Assembly: GCF_003667505.1 (NCBI RefSeq)
Contig: NZ_RCVJ01000135.1
Coordinates: forward strand, 33,264-97,263
Origin: Micromonospora sp. BL4
Lineage (GTDB): Bacteria; Actinomycetota; Actinomycetes; Mycobacteriales; Micromonosporaceae
DNA length: 64,000 nucleotides
Direction: 5' to 3'
How positions within the stretch are numbered: the first letter of the stretch is position 1; each line of letters begins with the position of its first letter. A model generated the notes under the pieces. The model was not told where the DNA came from. It did no database searches and saw only the letters and a program-made list of their open reading frames with translations. A program made the position numbers and the translations under genes. Positions 35,433-44,562 of the stretch are shown here, one piece after another.

Positions 35433-35490
35433 CCCTGGCCACCAGCGCCAAGGGGTTGCGGGTGGGTGATCGCGCGGAACTACCGCTCGC

Positions 35491-36186
35491 CTACCTGGGC
35501 CGGTACTCGACCTCGGGGCGGCCGGGGGTGCCGTAGCGGGGGCTGCGGGCGGCCCGGTCGACGGTCACCAGGTATTCCAGGTAGCGGCGGGCGGTCACCC
35601 GGGAGATGCCGGTCGCCGCGCTCACCTCGGTCGCGGACAGCCCCGCCTGCGCGCCGGTCCCGTCTGCCAGCGCGGCGCGTACCCGATCGAGGGTCTGCGC
35701 GTCTAGCCCCTTGGGGAGGCTGTGCCCGGCGGTGCCGCGCAGGGTGGCGAACATCTGGTCCACCTCGTGCTGGGCGGCCACCTCACCGTCGGCGAGCGCC
35801 TGGGCGCGGTAGTCGGCGTACCGCTCCAGCTTGTCGCGGAACGCGGCGAAGGTGAACGGCTTGAGCAGGTAGTGGGTCACGCCGAGGGAGACCGCGGTGC
35901 GCACCACCGCCAGGTCCCGCGCCGAGGTCACCGCGAGCACGTCGACGCTGCTGCCGGCCGCGCGCAGCGCCCGGCAGACGTCCAGGCCGTGCAGGTCGGG
36001 CAGCCGAAAATCAAGGAGTACGAGGTCCACGTCGCCGCCGTCGTTGGCGCGCAGCGCCGCCATCGCCGACCGCGCGGTGTGCGCCACCCCGACCACCACA
36101 AAACCGGGAACCCGTTCGGCGTACGCGCTGTGCGCCTCCGCCAACAGCGGCTCGTCCTCGACGACCAGCACGCGGATGTCGGTCAT
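35491..36186 (-). CDS. CitB/DcuR-type response regulator
   Basis: The 231-residue regulator has a receiver domain (IRVLVVEDEPLLAEAHSAYA, phospho-acceptor Asp59 in LVLLDFRLPDLHG, Lys in HYLLKPFTF). A C-terminal winged helix-turn-helix follows (GLSATEVSAATGISRVTARR, YLEYLVTVDRAARSPRYG), as in regulators of citrate and C4-dicarboxylate transport. Its ATG overlaps the kinase stop by four bases. The divergent dctA gene is the likely target. Confidence 0.94.
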   Translation of the reverse strand: MTDIRVLVVEDEPLLAEAHSAYAERVPGFVVVGVAHTARSAMAALRANDGGDVDLVLLDFRLPDLHGLDVCRALRAAGSSVDVLAVTSARDLAVVRTAVSLGVTHYLLKPFTFAAFRDKLERYADYRAQALADGEVAAQHEVDQMFATLRGTAGHSLPKGLDAQTLDRVRAALADGTGAQAGLSATEVSAATGISRVTARRYLEYLVTVDRAARSPRYGTPGRPEVEYRPR

Positions 36187-37778
36187 CGGCGCGCCCGGAC
36201 GACCGGCAACCGGACGGTGAACAGGCTGCCACCGTCGTCGGAGCGGCCCACCTCGGACCGGCCGCCGTGCCGGTGGATCACCTGCCCGATCAGGGCCAGG
36301 CCGAGCCCACGGCCGTTGCTCTTGGTGGACCAGCCGCGTCGGAACGCGTCCTGCACCCGGTCCGGAGCCAGCCCGGGGCCGCTGTCGGCGACCCGGACCA
36401 CCAGTTCGTCGTCGACCGCGCCGACGAAGACCCGCACGCGGCGGGGCGCCGGCGTACCGGCCACCGCTTCGAGGGCGTTGTCGATCAGGTTGCCGACCAC
36501 GGTGAGCAGGTCGTTGGTCGGCAGCGGGCTGTCGTCGAGCCGGCAGTCCGGTTCAATCACCAGGTCCACCCCGCGCTCGCTGGCCTGCGCCGACTTGCCG
36601 AGCAGCAGCGCGGCCAGCGCCGGCTCGGTCACCGCGCCGACCACCCGGTCGGTGAGCTGCTGAGCCAGCGCGAGGTCCCGGGTGCCGAGCCGCACCGCCT
36701 CGTCGGGGCGGCCCAGCTCCACCAGGGTCAGTACGGTGTGCAGCCGGTTGGCCGACTCGTGGGTCTGCGCCTGCAACGCCTCGGTCAGCGCGCGTACGGA
36801 GTCCAGTTCGCTGGCCAGGCTGCGCAGCTCGGTCTGGTCGCGCAGGGTCAGCACCGTGCCGAGCACGGCGCCCTCGAAGCGGGTGATCCGCTGGTTGGCC
36901 ACCAGCACCCGGTCACCGGCCACGACCGGCTCGTCGAGGGCGTCCCGCCCGGAGCCGAGCAGCTCCGCCACCGCCGGTGGCAGGTCGATGCCGGCCACCG
37001 GCTGGTCGATCACCGGCGCGTCCGCGTCGAGCCCCAACAGCCGGCGACCCTCGTCGTTGATCAGCGCCACCCGGCGGTCGGTGGTCAACACGACGAGGCC
37101 CTCACGCACCGAGTGCAGGACGGCGTCGTAGTACTCGTACATCCGGGTCATCTGCGCCGGCCCGAGGCCGTGCGTCTGCCGCCGCAGCCGGCGGCTCAGC
37201 AGCCAGGAGCCGGTCGCCGCGAGGGCGAGCGCCGGCGCGGCGAAGCCCAGCAGCACCGGCAGCTGGCCGAGCAGCTTGCGGTTGATCGCCGAGGTGGTGA
37301 TGCCCACCGAGACCAGGCCGACGATCCGGCGCTGGTCGTCGTACACCGGAACGACCGCGCGCACCGACTCGCCGAGCGTGCCGACGTTGGTGACGGTGAA
37401 CGGTTGGCCGGCGAGCGCCGGCCCGATCTCCCCGACGAACGGCTGGCCGATCAGCTCCCGGGTCGGGTGCGAGAAGCGGGTGCGATCGGGGGCCATCACC
37501 ACCACGAAGTCGGTGCCCGTGGCCAGCCGGGTCGATTCGGCGTACGGCTGGAGGATGCTGGCCGGGTCGGCGGTCGCGAGGGCCGCGCGGACGTCGGGGG
37601 AGCGGGCCACGGTCTGCGCCACCGCGAGCACCTCCTCCTGTGCCGCCTGCCGGGCGTCGCTGCGGGCCAACCAGAAGGCGCCCGCCGCGCCGGCCAGCAC
37701 GAGCAGCGTCACCACCACCGCCTGGAGGGCGAACAGCTGCCCCGCGATGCTCCACTGGCGCCGGGCCACCTCCACCAC
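36183..37778 (-). CDS. CitA/DcuS-type sensor histidine kinase
   Basis: The 531-residue kinase has a transmembrane helix at about residues 13-37 and an outside ligand domain of the DcuS/CitA fold at about 40-170 (ATGTDFVVVMAPDRTRFSHP, VVPVYDDQRRIVGLVSVGIT). A second helix lies near 173-195, a cytoplasmic PAS domain at about 215-315, and the phospho-acceptor His340 in ALQAQTHESANRLH. The ATPase domain includes NLIDNALEA and GRGLGLALIGQ. It should sense C4-dicarboxylates or a similar acid outside the cell and control the divergent dctA. Confidence 0.94.
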   Translation of the reverse strand: MVEVARRQWSIAGQLFALQAVVVTLLVLAGAAGAFWLARSDARQAAQEEVLAVAQTVARSPDVRAALATADPASILQPYAESTRLATGTDFVVVMAPDRTRFSHPTRELIGQPFVGEIGPALAGQPFTVTNVGTLGESVRAVVPVYDDQRRIVGLVSVGITTSAINRKLLGQLPVLLGFAAPALALAATGSWLLSRRLRRQTHGLGPAQMTRMYEYYDAVLHSVREGLVVLTTDRRVALINDEGRRLLGLDADAPVIDQPVAGIDLPPAVAELLGSGRDALDEPVVAGDRVLVANQRITRFEGAVLGTVLTLRDQTELRSLASELDSVRALTEALQAQTHESANRLHTVLTLVELGRPDEAVRLGTRDLALAQQLTDRVVGAVTEPALAALLLGKSAQASERGVDLVIEPDCRLDDSPLPTNDLLTVVGNLIDNALEAVAGTPAPRRVRVFVGAVDDELVVRVADSGPGLAPDRVQDAFRRGWSTKSNGRGLGLALIGQVIHRHGGRSEVGRSDDGGSLFTVRLPVVRARR

Positions 37779-37808
37779 CTCCTCGTCGTGCCGGTCGTTG
37801 TGGCTTTC

Positions 37809-37858
37809 GCGGTGAACAGAATGACCGCAAGGCTGTCAACGGGTGAGACGCGCTTCAC
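37809..37858. promoter_or_regulatory. Candidate operators in the kinase-dctA divergent region
   Basis: The 89-base region contains GCGGT-N10-ACCGC (37809-37828) and the 16-base imperfect palindrome GTGAGACGCGCTTCAC (37843-37858, two mismatched pairs). The second ends nine bases before the dctA ATG. They are the natural places for the response regulator to bind. No clear -10 or -35 boxes were identified. Confidence 0.4.
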
Positions 37859-37867
37859 ATTGTCGAC

Positions 37868-39259
37868 ATGGACTCCACCGCATCCACCACCACACCGGCG
37901 CCGCCGGCCCGCCGGGACCGTACCCGTTACCTCTACCTGGCCGTCATCGTCGCCGTGCTGGCCGGCATCGTGGTCGGGCTGGTCGCCCCCGATTTCGGCA
38001 AGGAACTCAAGCCGATCGGCACCGGTTTCGTCAACCTGATCAAGATGATGATCAGCCCGGTCATCTTCTGCACCATCGTGCTGGGCGTCGGCTCCGTCCG
38101 GCAGGCCGCCAAGGTCGGCAAGGTCGGCGGCCTGGCCCTCGGCTACTTCCTGACCATGTCGACCGTCGCGCTCGCCATCGGCCTGGTCGTCGGCAACCTC
38201 ATCCACCCCGGTTCCGGGCTGGACCTGGGCCAGGACCTCGCCGGCGCGGGCAAGGCCGCCGCGGGCGACGAAGCCGGCGGGACGGCGGACTTCCTGCTCG
38301 GGATCATCCCGACCACGCTGCTCTCCGCGCTCACCGAGGGGGAGGTGCTCCAGACGCTCCTGGTCGCGCTCCTGGTCGGCTTCGCCGTACAGGCCATGGG
38401 CCGGCGCGGCGAGCCCGTGCTGAGCGCCATCGGCGTCATCCAGCGGGTGGTCTTCAAGGTGCTCGCCATGATCATGTGGCTGGCGCCGATCGGCGCGTTC
38501 GGGGCCATGGCCGCCGTGGTCGGCGCGACCGGTGTGGACGCGCTCAAGAGCCTCGCGCAGATCATGGTCGGCTTCTACGCGACCTGCCTGATCTTCGTGC
38601 TGGTGATCCTCGGAGCGCTGCTCTGGTTCATCGCCCGGATCTCGATCTTCTCGCTGCTGCGGTACCTCGGACGGGAGTTCCTGCTGATCCTGTCGACCTC
38701 CTCGTCGGAGTCGGCGCTGCCGCGCCTGATCGCCAAGATGGAGCACTTCGGGGTGAGCAAGCCGGTCGTCGGCATCACGGTGCCCACGGGGTACTCGTTC
38801 AACCTGGACGGCACGGCGATCTACCTGACGATGGCGTCGCTGTTCATCGCCGACGCGCTGGGCAAGCCGCTGTCGATCGGCGAGCAGGTGTCGCTGCTGC
38901 TCTTCATGATCATCGCGTCCAAGGGTGCCGCTGGGGTCACCGGCGCCGGGCTAGCGACGCTGGCCGGTGGGCTCCAGTCGCACCGGCCCGACCTGGTGGA
39001 CGGGGTCGGGCTGATCGTGGGCATCGACCGTTTCATGTCAGAGGCTCGGGCGCTCACGAACTTCGCCGGCAACGCGGTGGCGACGGTGCTGGTGGGGACC
39101 TGGACCGGGGAGTTCGACCGGGATCGCGCGGTGGGAGTGCTGCGCGGCGACGACCCGTTCGACGAGGCGACCATGCTCGACGAGCACGACGACGAGGACA
39201 AGTCGGAGTCACGGCGAGCTGCCGACGAGGCGGCCACACCGGCCGGGGTGTCGGCCTGA
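37868..39259 (+). CDS. dctA: C4-dicarboxylate:cation symporter (DAACS family)
   Basis: The 463-residue protein imports succinate, fumarate, malate or aspartate-like acids with protons or sodium. Family features are the serine-rich hairpin STSSSESALPRL, the substrate/cation site PTGYSFNLDGTAIYLTMA and SKGAAGVTGAG. About eight to ten membrane helices precede a 50-residue acidic cytoplasmic tail (DEHDDEDKSESRR). The divergent CitA/DcuS-type system supports the dicarboxylate role. The ATG at 37868 has no ribosome-binding site; a very short leader is possible. Confidence 0.93.
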   Translation: MDSTASTTTPAPPARRDRTRYLYLAVIVAVLAGIVVGLVAPDFGKELKPIGTGFVNLIKMMISPVIFCTIVLGVGSVRQAAKVGKVGGLALGYFLTMSTVALAIGLVVGNLIHPGSGLDLGQDLAGAGKAAAGDEAGGTADFLLGIIPTTLLSALTEGEVLQTLLVALLVGFAVQAMGRRGEPVLSAIGVIQRVVFKVLAMIMWLAPIGAFGAMAAVVGATGVDALKSLAQIMVGFYATCLIFVLVILGALLWFIARISIFSLLRYLGREFLLILSTSSSESALPRLIAKMEHFGVSKPVVGITVPTGYSFNLDGTAIYLTMASLFIADALGKPLSIGEQVSLLLFMIIASKGAAGVTGAGLATLAGGLQSHRPDLVDGVGLIVGIDRFMSEARALTNFAGNAVATVLVGTWTGEFDRDRAVGVLRGDDPFDEATMLDEHDDEDKSESRRAADEAATPAGVSA

Positions 39260-39277
39260 CCTGCGATCAGGAACCTC

Positions 39278-39316
39278 CCGGGGGTCGCGTTTGCCGAGCG
39301 CAGGCGCGACTCCCGG
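39278..39316 (+). terminator. Terminator after dctA
   Basis: CCGGGGGTCGCG (39278-39289) pairs with CGCGACTCCCGG (39305-39316) as a 12-pair stem with a single G-T wobble and a 15-base loop. It begins 18 bases after the dctA stop codon. Confidence 0.7.
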
Positions 39317-39465
39317 CAGGAAAGTCGTTGATTTGGTCCTAATGGTGCCCAGGCAGGTTAAGGGCCACTTCCCGGAGATGGGAGGTGGCCATTCTGCTGT
39401 CGTACGGCAGACATGCGCAGCAATCGCGGTTGTCGTGCGCGGGCGCTATCGGGAGGGTGGTGACC

Positions 39466-39801
39466 GTGACGGACATGCTGAGGGTCCAGGACCTGCGCGA
39501 GGCGTGCGCAATGCTGCTGGACGCGGTGGAAGAGCGGTTCGGGCCGGGAATCGATCTGTCGAGCGTCGGTGTCGACGCCTACTGGGACGTCGACCTGAGG
39601 ACCGCGTTTGAGGTGAGGGAGGACCCGGCACAGGGGATCGACGTCGGGCAGAGCAGCGACGACATCGCGGAGCTGCGTAGGCTGCTGCGCCGTCCGGCGG
39701 ACGACGTGCCGGTGCTCTGGCACGACCTGCAACACCTTGCCGGGGCGCTGCGGCTGCTGGCCTATCTCGACCTACCAGCCACGGAAGCCGACGGGAGCTG
39801 A
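39466..39801 (+). CDS. Hypothetical protein, 111 residues
   Basis: I do not recognise this small acidic protein. It begins MTDMLRVQDLREACAMLLDA and has a helical, leucine-rich C-terminus (LWHDLQHLAGALRLLAYLDL). No signal peptide or membrane helix is visible. The GTG at 39466 is supported by GGGAGG at 39451-39456; an ATG three codons later is the alternative. The start of the longer frame at 39385 lacks support. The gene is isolated in an accessory-looking stretch. Confidence 0.7.
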   Translation: MTDMLRVQDLREACAMLLDAVEERFGPGIDLSSVGVDAYWDVDLRTAFEVREDPAQGIDVGQSSDDIAELRRLLRRPADDVPVLWHDLQHLAGALRLLAYLDLPATEADGS

Positions 39802-39906
39802 GGCCAGCCGCTGTGACTGGTGCCGAATGTTGCTGGTGGAGGAGGCAAACCTTGGGTAGGCGGGTGGCCGTGGAGTTACCTCGCTTCTCGCCAGATTGCG
39901 TGGTCG

Positions 39907-40122
39907 CTACTCGGCGACGAAGACTCCCACTCCCGGCAGGGTCTCCGTCATCCCCTTGATCCGTAGCACCTGCATGGCTCGGTCGATCACCGGCTCGGTG
40001 ACCCCGTAGTGCTCGATCAACTCTCGGCGACTGGGCAGCTTGGAGCCAGGCTGGAACTCGCCTGACGCGATGCGTTCGGCGAGGTCGTCGGCAATCTGCT
40101 CATAGCGGTAACGCGGTGGCAC
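39907..40122 (-). CDS. Small GntR-type winged-helix protein without effector domain
   Basis: The 71-residue protein is only the DNA-binding domain of a GntR regulator: PPRYRYEQIADDLAERIASG, FQPGSKLPSRRELIEHYGV, with the wing in KGMTETLPGVGVFVAE. No ligand-binding domain follows, so it may act as a constitutive repressor or with a partner. A GTG at 40122 follows GGGGGGAA; the longer reading to a GTG at 40146 is less likely. It is next to a propeller-like protein gene on the same strand. Confidence 0.85.
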   Translation of the reverse strand: MPPRYRYEQIADDLAERIASGEFQPGSKLPSRRELIEHYGVTEPVIDRAMQVLRIKGMTETLPGVGVFVAE

Positions 40123-40213
40123 GGTGTTCCCCCCGATTGGCAACACGAGTAGACCACCTACATCAGCCCTCGACTACCCAACGGCAGCTCGCCGAGAGTT
40201 CACACCGAAGCGG

Positions 40214-41383
40214 TCACTCCAGCACGGCTGAGTGGCTGGTCGCGGTAGACGAGACGCGATCCACCGGGGGAAGACTCCACAGCAGGAGCTGGAAGGGGTC
40301 CTCGCCGCAGGTGAGCCAGGTGCCGTCGCCGAGCGCCATCGGGCTCTCCGAAATGGGCATCGGGTACTCGACCTGACCGAGCACGTCACCCTGCGACGCG
40401 TCGACGAGCCAATGCTGCGGGCGACCGTACTCCTCGTCGTTCTCGTCGGCGCTCGCGATCACCGTGTGCTCGTCGACGAAGCCGCACAGGTAGTCCCAGT
40501 AGGGCTCCTCCGCCGTATCCGACGGCGGCTGCCGGTGTGGCTGAAGCTGGTCGGCGGCGACCTCGTGCAGCACCGCTCCGTCGGGAAGCCGATGAATCGC
40601 CAGATCTCCCTGATGGTGGGCGACCGTGAGCAACAATTTTCCGGAGGGGCTGACGTCGATGAGGGAACGGTCGTCGTCCCCGATCGAGGTGACGGTGAGT
40701 TGGGCGCCGTCCCACCGGCCCCACCGCAGCGGGACACCGTCCTGGCCTTCGCCGATGCTGATGCCCATCTGGCCAGGGTCGGGGTGGGGAACGTGGTGGG
40801 AGCCGGCGGCTGCGGTGCCGGTCGAGGCCCGTCCCAGGACGCGACCGTCGGTGGCGTCGATGACGAGCCACTCCTCGTCGTACTCCGGCTCCGCGTCGTC
40901 GGGCAGAGGGGTGCGTACGTGCGCCCACACCGTCGAGCCGTCCGCACTGATGGAGCACGAGCCCTGATCGGGGTAGCGGTGCTCGTCGGTGTCCGCGTAC
41001 TCCTCGTAGGACTCGTGCAGCGACGTGCAGGAGGAGCCCCAGCACGCGTGCCGCACGCTCCAGCGCAGCGCGCCGGTCCGGTCAACCGCGTGCAGCGCGT
41101 GCTGACCGCTGAAGACCGCCAGATCGAGAGTGGGGCTCACGGCATCCACCCCGCCTGCCCGACGTGGCCATGGCGCCGGAAACCGCGCGGCGGGGGTGGC
41201 GTCACCGGCGAGGAGCCGGTCGAGGTCGTATGCCGACAGCGCGTCGTCCCGGCGGATCACGACGAGCCGGCGATGCGGCCACCGCTGGACGGCGGGCGTG
41301 TCGGCGGTGCTGGCCATATCGGGTACGCGAGGGGCGTTCGACGGCATCCGAAAGGACGTCACGAGGTGAGGGGTGAAGCGCAC
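40214..41383 (-). CDS. Hypothetical protein, probable beta-propeller-like repeats
   Basis: I cannot assign a family with certainty. The 389-residue protein is cytoplasmic, acidic and rich in short beta-strand/turn units such as DLAVFSGQHALHAVDRTGALRW, SCSISADGSTVWAHVRTPLP, LIDVSPSGKLLLTVAHHQGD and MALGDGTWLTCGED. These look like WD/PQQ-type propeller blades. The GTG at 41383 has CAGGA upstream; the next ATG is 12 codons on. It may share a transcript with the small GntR protein gene (91 bases downstream). Confidence 0.7.
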   Translation of the reverse strand: MRFTPHLVTSFRMPSNAPRVPDMASTADTPAVQRWPHRRLVVIRRDDALSAYDLDRLLAGDATPAARFPAPWPRRAGGVDAVSPTLDLAVFSGQHALHAVDRTGALRWSVRHACWGSSCTSLHESYEEYADTDEHRYPDQGSCSISADGSTVWAHVRTPLPDDAEPEYDEEWLVIDATDGRVLGRASTGTAAAGSHHVPHPDPGQMGISIGEGQDGVPLRWGRWDGAQLTVTSIGDDDRSLIDVSPSGKLLLTVAHHQGDLAIHRLPDGAVLHEVAADQLQPHRQPPSDTAEEPYWDYLCGFVDEHTVIASADENDEEYGRPQHWLVDASQGDVLGQVEYPMPISESPMALGDGTWLTCGEDPFQLLLWSLPPVDRVSSTATSHSAVLE

Positions 41384-41474
41384 CGGAGCATCCTGCCAGA
41401 GTGCGCTCCACGGCTCTGGAGCGTCGTGGTCGTTGCCGCTTTGGCGTTCGCCGATGGCGTCAGACTGCCTGGGG

Positions 41475-42107
41475 TTACGGCGTGTTGGTCTCGTCGCAGG
41501 GGCGACCGATACCGAGGTTGACGCGGTCCTGCCCCCCACTCGACCGGACGATGAGCGGTAGGCAGGTCGAATTCGCGACCCACGTGCCACCGACGAAGGC
41601 CATCCACTTGGCTCGTCCATCGTTCGGCGCGCAGGCGTGCACCTGGGCGGTCGCCGCGGGCGTGGTGGGCGCACCCCACCCGATCCGCGCGTCGTCTTCC
41701 CACCCCGGTGCCACCTGAAGGTCGACGACCGCGCCGGCGCGGATGACGAGCCCCCATTTGGCGAATAGCCGAGCCGCTGGATCGGCCTCTCCGGATTCCG
41801 CGACCGACAGCATCGCCCTGTCCGGCACGGCTACGTCTTCTCCCACTAATCGATAACCCGGCGGTAGTTCCGGCATCGCCTCCACCGACGGCGTGCACGG
41901 TGGCTCGACACCGTTGTCACGCGTCGCGGCGCCTCCGACAGGCGGCCCGGGCGGTTGGCGCGAATCGCGTGGGGACGTACAGGCGGTCAGCATTGCCAGC
42001 AGGCACAGGACGCTCACCCCCAGGACCGGCCCGGTCCGGCTGCCCGGCGAGGGCTCCGGGCGGACCGGGACCCACGCGTCCCAGATCTCCGGAGAACTCG
42101 AATCCAT
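41475..42107 (-). CDS. Hypothetical lipoprotein with a cytoplasmic N-terminal extension
   Basis: The 210-residue protein has about 27 hydrophilic residues, then a hydrophobic segment VLGVSVLCLLAMLTAC that ends in a lipobox-like LTAC. The rest is outside the membrane, with four further cysteines and a C-terminal half containing APGWEDDARIGWGAP and WVANSTCLPLIVRSSGGQD. The long part before the lipobox is unusual, so it could instead be a single-span membrane protein. The start is the ATG at 42107, which lies six bases from a -10-like box and has no ribosome-binding site. Confidence 0.7.
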   Translation of the reverse strand: MDSSSPEIWDAWVPVRPEPSPGSRTGPVLGVSVLCLLAMLTACTSPRDSRQPPGPPVGGAATRDNGVEPPCTPSVEAMPELPPGYRLVGEDVAVPDRAMLSVAESGEADPAARLFAKWGLVIRAGAVVDLQVAPGWEDDARIGWGAPTTPAATAQVHACAPNDGRAKWMAFVGGTWVANSTCLPLIVRSSGGQDRVNLGIGRPCDETNTP

Positions 42108-42112
42108 TCGAT

Positions 42113-42119
42113 ATTCATA
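42113..42119 (-). promoter_or_regulatory. -10 box close to a start codon (leaderless promoter)
   Basis: TATGAAT on the minus strand lies in an AT-rich patch (ATTTTGCTATGAATATCG) just five bases before the ATG of the lipoprotein gene. Transcription would begin at or near the ATG. The -35 is unclear. Confidence 0.45.
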
Positions 42120-42304
42120 GCAAAATTGGGCAGGTAATGATCGCCGAGTACGTTCCTGTCATACCCGACGCCCTCGACAGTTGGTTGCCGAACGCTACCG
42201 GCTGGTGACCGCGGGCTGTTCGGCGCGAAACCCGCCGCCACCGGACCTCTCGGTGAAGAATGGTGGACCGGGGAGGGTGCTGCGACGGACCCGGGGGAGC
42301 AGGC

Positions 42305-44485
42305 GTGCTCGGAACCAGCCTCCTGGGCCGGCTTCGCGGCCGTGACCCTGGGGATGTCGTCCTGCGGCGTGCGGCACGGCTGACCCTCGTCGCCTCCGCT
42401 GTCTTCTACGCCTGCCGCTACGGCGCGGACAGTCCGATGCTCGCCACGTACGGCCTGTTCGGCGTCGTCGCCGCCGGGTCGTTCGCGCAGCTGCCCGGTC
42501 CGGCGCCCCAGCGGGCGCGGATCCTCGTCACGTCGCTGCCGGCCGTCTGGGCGCTGATCGCCGCGGGCACCCTGCTGGCGTGGAGCACCTGGGCGGCGGC
42601 CGGCGGAATGCTGGTCATCGGGTTCGTCGTGGCGTTCGCCGGTGTCGCCAACTCGCGCCTGGTGGGGCTGGCCAGCGCGTTCCAGCTCTTCTACATCCTG
42701 GCGTCCTTCCCGCCGTACGAGCCGGACACCCTGCCGGAGCGCCTGGGTGGGGTCACGCTCGCCGTCGTCCTGCTCGCCGTGGCCGAGGTGGTCCTCTGGC
42801 CCGATCCGGTGCCGGTCACCTACCGGCAGCGACTCGCCGAGGCGGCGGACGGCGTCGGGACGTTCCTCGACGACACGGCGGACGCGCTGACCCACCCGAC
42901 CGGTGGTCGGGACACGCGGCGCGAGCGCGCGTACGACGCGGTGGCCGCGCTCGCCTTGAGCCGCAATCCTCCGGCGTGGGCGCCCACCGCGGCGGGCGCT
43001 CAGGACCGCGCGTTGCGAATCTGCGCGGCGGCGTTGCGGGAGGTGCTCGCCGAGGCGGACCGGTTGGCGGCGGACGCGCCGCCGGAGCCGATCCCGGACC
43101 TGGCGGCGGTGCGGTTGCTGCGCTCGTGCGCCGACACGACCCGTGCCGCCGGCCGGAGCCTGTCGCCGGGCGGGCCGCCGGTCGACCTCGGCGGCCTGGA
43201 CGTCGCGGTCGGGCGGGCCGAGGCGGCGTACCCCGTTGGAGAGGGCGACGCCCGCGCCGCGCCGGACGTGCCCCGGTTGTGCCGGGACGCGACCGCGCTG
43301 GCCCTCGCCGCCCAGGTGCGTGTCCTCGCCGTCGGTACCCGGGTGGCCAACGGGTCGCGGCTCGACGGCGAGGATGCCTACTCGGGGCTGTTCGAGTACG
43401 CGCGGCACGGCCCATGGACGCTGTACTGGCGGCAGTTCCGCGCCCACCTGGCGCCCCGCTCCGCCCACCTGCACAGCTCGCTGCGGCTGGCTGTGGCGCT
43501 GGCCGTCGCCCGGGTGGCCGCCGGGCTGTTGCAGCTCACCCACGGCTTCTGGGTGCTCCTGGCGACCCTCACCGTCCTGCGCACCTCGGCGGCGAACACC
43601 CGCACGGAGCTGCGGCCCGCCGTGCTGGGCACGATCGTCGGCGCCGTCGTCAGTGGTGGGCTGATGCTCGTCATTCAGGAGCCGATCGTCTACGCCGTCG
43701 CGTTGCCGTTCACGCTGATGCTGGCCTTCGGCGTCGGTCGCCTGTTGGGGCCGGTCTGGCAGCAGGCGTTGTTCACGGTGCTGCTGACGTTCGTCTTCGC
43801 CCAGCTCGCCCCCGAAGGATGGCGACTCGCCGCGGCCCGCCTGGTCGACGTCGTGCTCGGCGCCGTGATCGGTGTGCTCGCCGGAGTGGCGATGTGGCCG
43901 CACGGCGCGAGCCGTGACCTGCGGCGCAACGCCGCCCGCTACCTCGCGGCCTGCGCGGACGTGGTGGAGCAGACCGTCCAGGCGGTGCTCGGCGGCCCCC
44001 CACCCGATCGTGCGCTCGACCGGGTCCGCAGGAGCACGACCCTGGTCGACTCGTCCTACTGCCAGTACCACTCGGAGCGGCCCGATCCGCCGAGCCGGGG
44101 CGTGGACTGGGAGGCCGTCCTGGCCACCGGGCACCGCGCGGTGCCCGCCGCCGAGTCGCTGCTGCGACGCAACCCACCCGGCTGTCTCGCCGGTTGGCCC
44201 GCGGCGGCGGCGTTGCTGCGCGACTCCGCAGGTCAACTGCGATCGGGGTACGACGACCTCGCCGACGAGGTCGCGCACGGCCGGTCGTCGAGCCCGGTGC
44301 CCGTGCCCACCAACTGCGTCGACGAACTCGACCGCGTCCGCCCGTTGCTGGGCGAGGTCGGCTCCCGGTCCTCGATCCGGCATCTGGTGGAGGTCGACCG
44401 GTGGCTCGCCGGCCTCGCCGACAGCCTCGCCCGGGTCCGCCCGCCCGGGGGTGGTGACGCGTCCAGTCGAGGCGGGAAGTCGTGA
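42305..44485 (+). CDS. FUSC-family membrane protein (YccS/aromatic acid exporter-like)
   Basis: The 726-residue protein has the duplicated FUSC layout: about five to six helices in residues 25-165, a cytoplasmic helical region, a second helix group near 385-530, and a C-terminal cytoplasmic tail. The core motif HGFWVLLATLTVLRTSAANT is typical of the family. Members export aromatic acids or similar amphiphiles, but the substrate here is unknown. The GTG at 42305 follows GGGGGAG, giving MLGTSLLGRLRG. The frame extends 15 codons upstream without support. Confidence 0.88.
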   Translation: MLGTSLLGRLRGRDPGDVVLRRAARLTLVASAVFYACRYGADSPMLATYGLFGVVAAGSFAQLPGPAPQRARILVTSLPAVWALIAAGTLLAWSTWAAAGGMLVIGFVVAFAGVANSRLVGLASAFQLFYILASFPPYEPDTLPERLGGVTLAVVLLAVAEVVLWPDPVPVTYRQRLAEAADGVGTFLDDTADALTHPTGGRDTRRERAYDAVAALALSRNPPAWAPTAAGAQDRALRICAAALREVLAEADRLAADAPPEPIPDLAAVRLLRSCADTTRAAGRSLSPGGPPVDLGGLDVAVGRAEAAYPVGEGDARAAPDVPRLCRDATALALAAQVRVLAVGTRVANGSRLDGEDAYSGLFEYARHGPWTLYWRQFRAHLAPRSAHLHSSLRLAVALAVARVAAGLLQLTHGFWVLLATLTVLRTSAANTRTELRPAVLGTIVGAVVSGGLMLVIQEPIVYAVALPFTLMLAFGVGRLLGPVWQQALFTVLLTFVFAQLAPEGWRLAAARLVDVVLGAVIGVLAGVAMWPHGASRDLRRNAARYLAACADVVEQTVQAVLGGPPPDRALDRVRRSTTLVDSSYCQYHSERPDPPSRGVDWEAVLATGHRAVPAAESLLRRNPPGCLAGWPAAAALLRDSAGQLRSGYDDLADEVAHGRSSSPVPVPTNCVDELDRVRPLLGEVGSRSSIRHLVEVDRWLAGLADSLARVRPPGGGDASSRGGKS

Positions 44486-44562
44486 CGAGTCGCTCGGGCG
44501 GGCCGGTGGTGTCGGGCAGTGTCGATCGTGTCGGGCTCGGCCGGCAGGATGCTCGTGAGCGG

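Noticed and set aside
35433..35490. Terminator after the transglutaminase-like gene
   Set aside because: No inverted repeat of useful length was seen.
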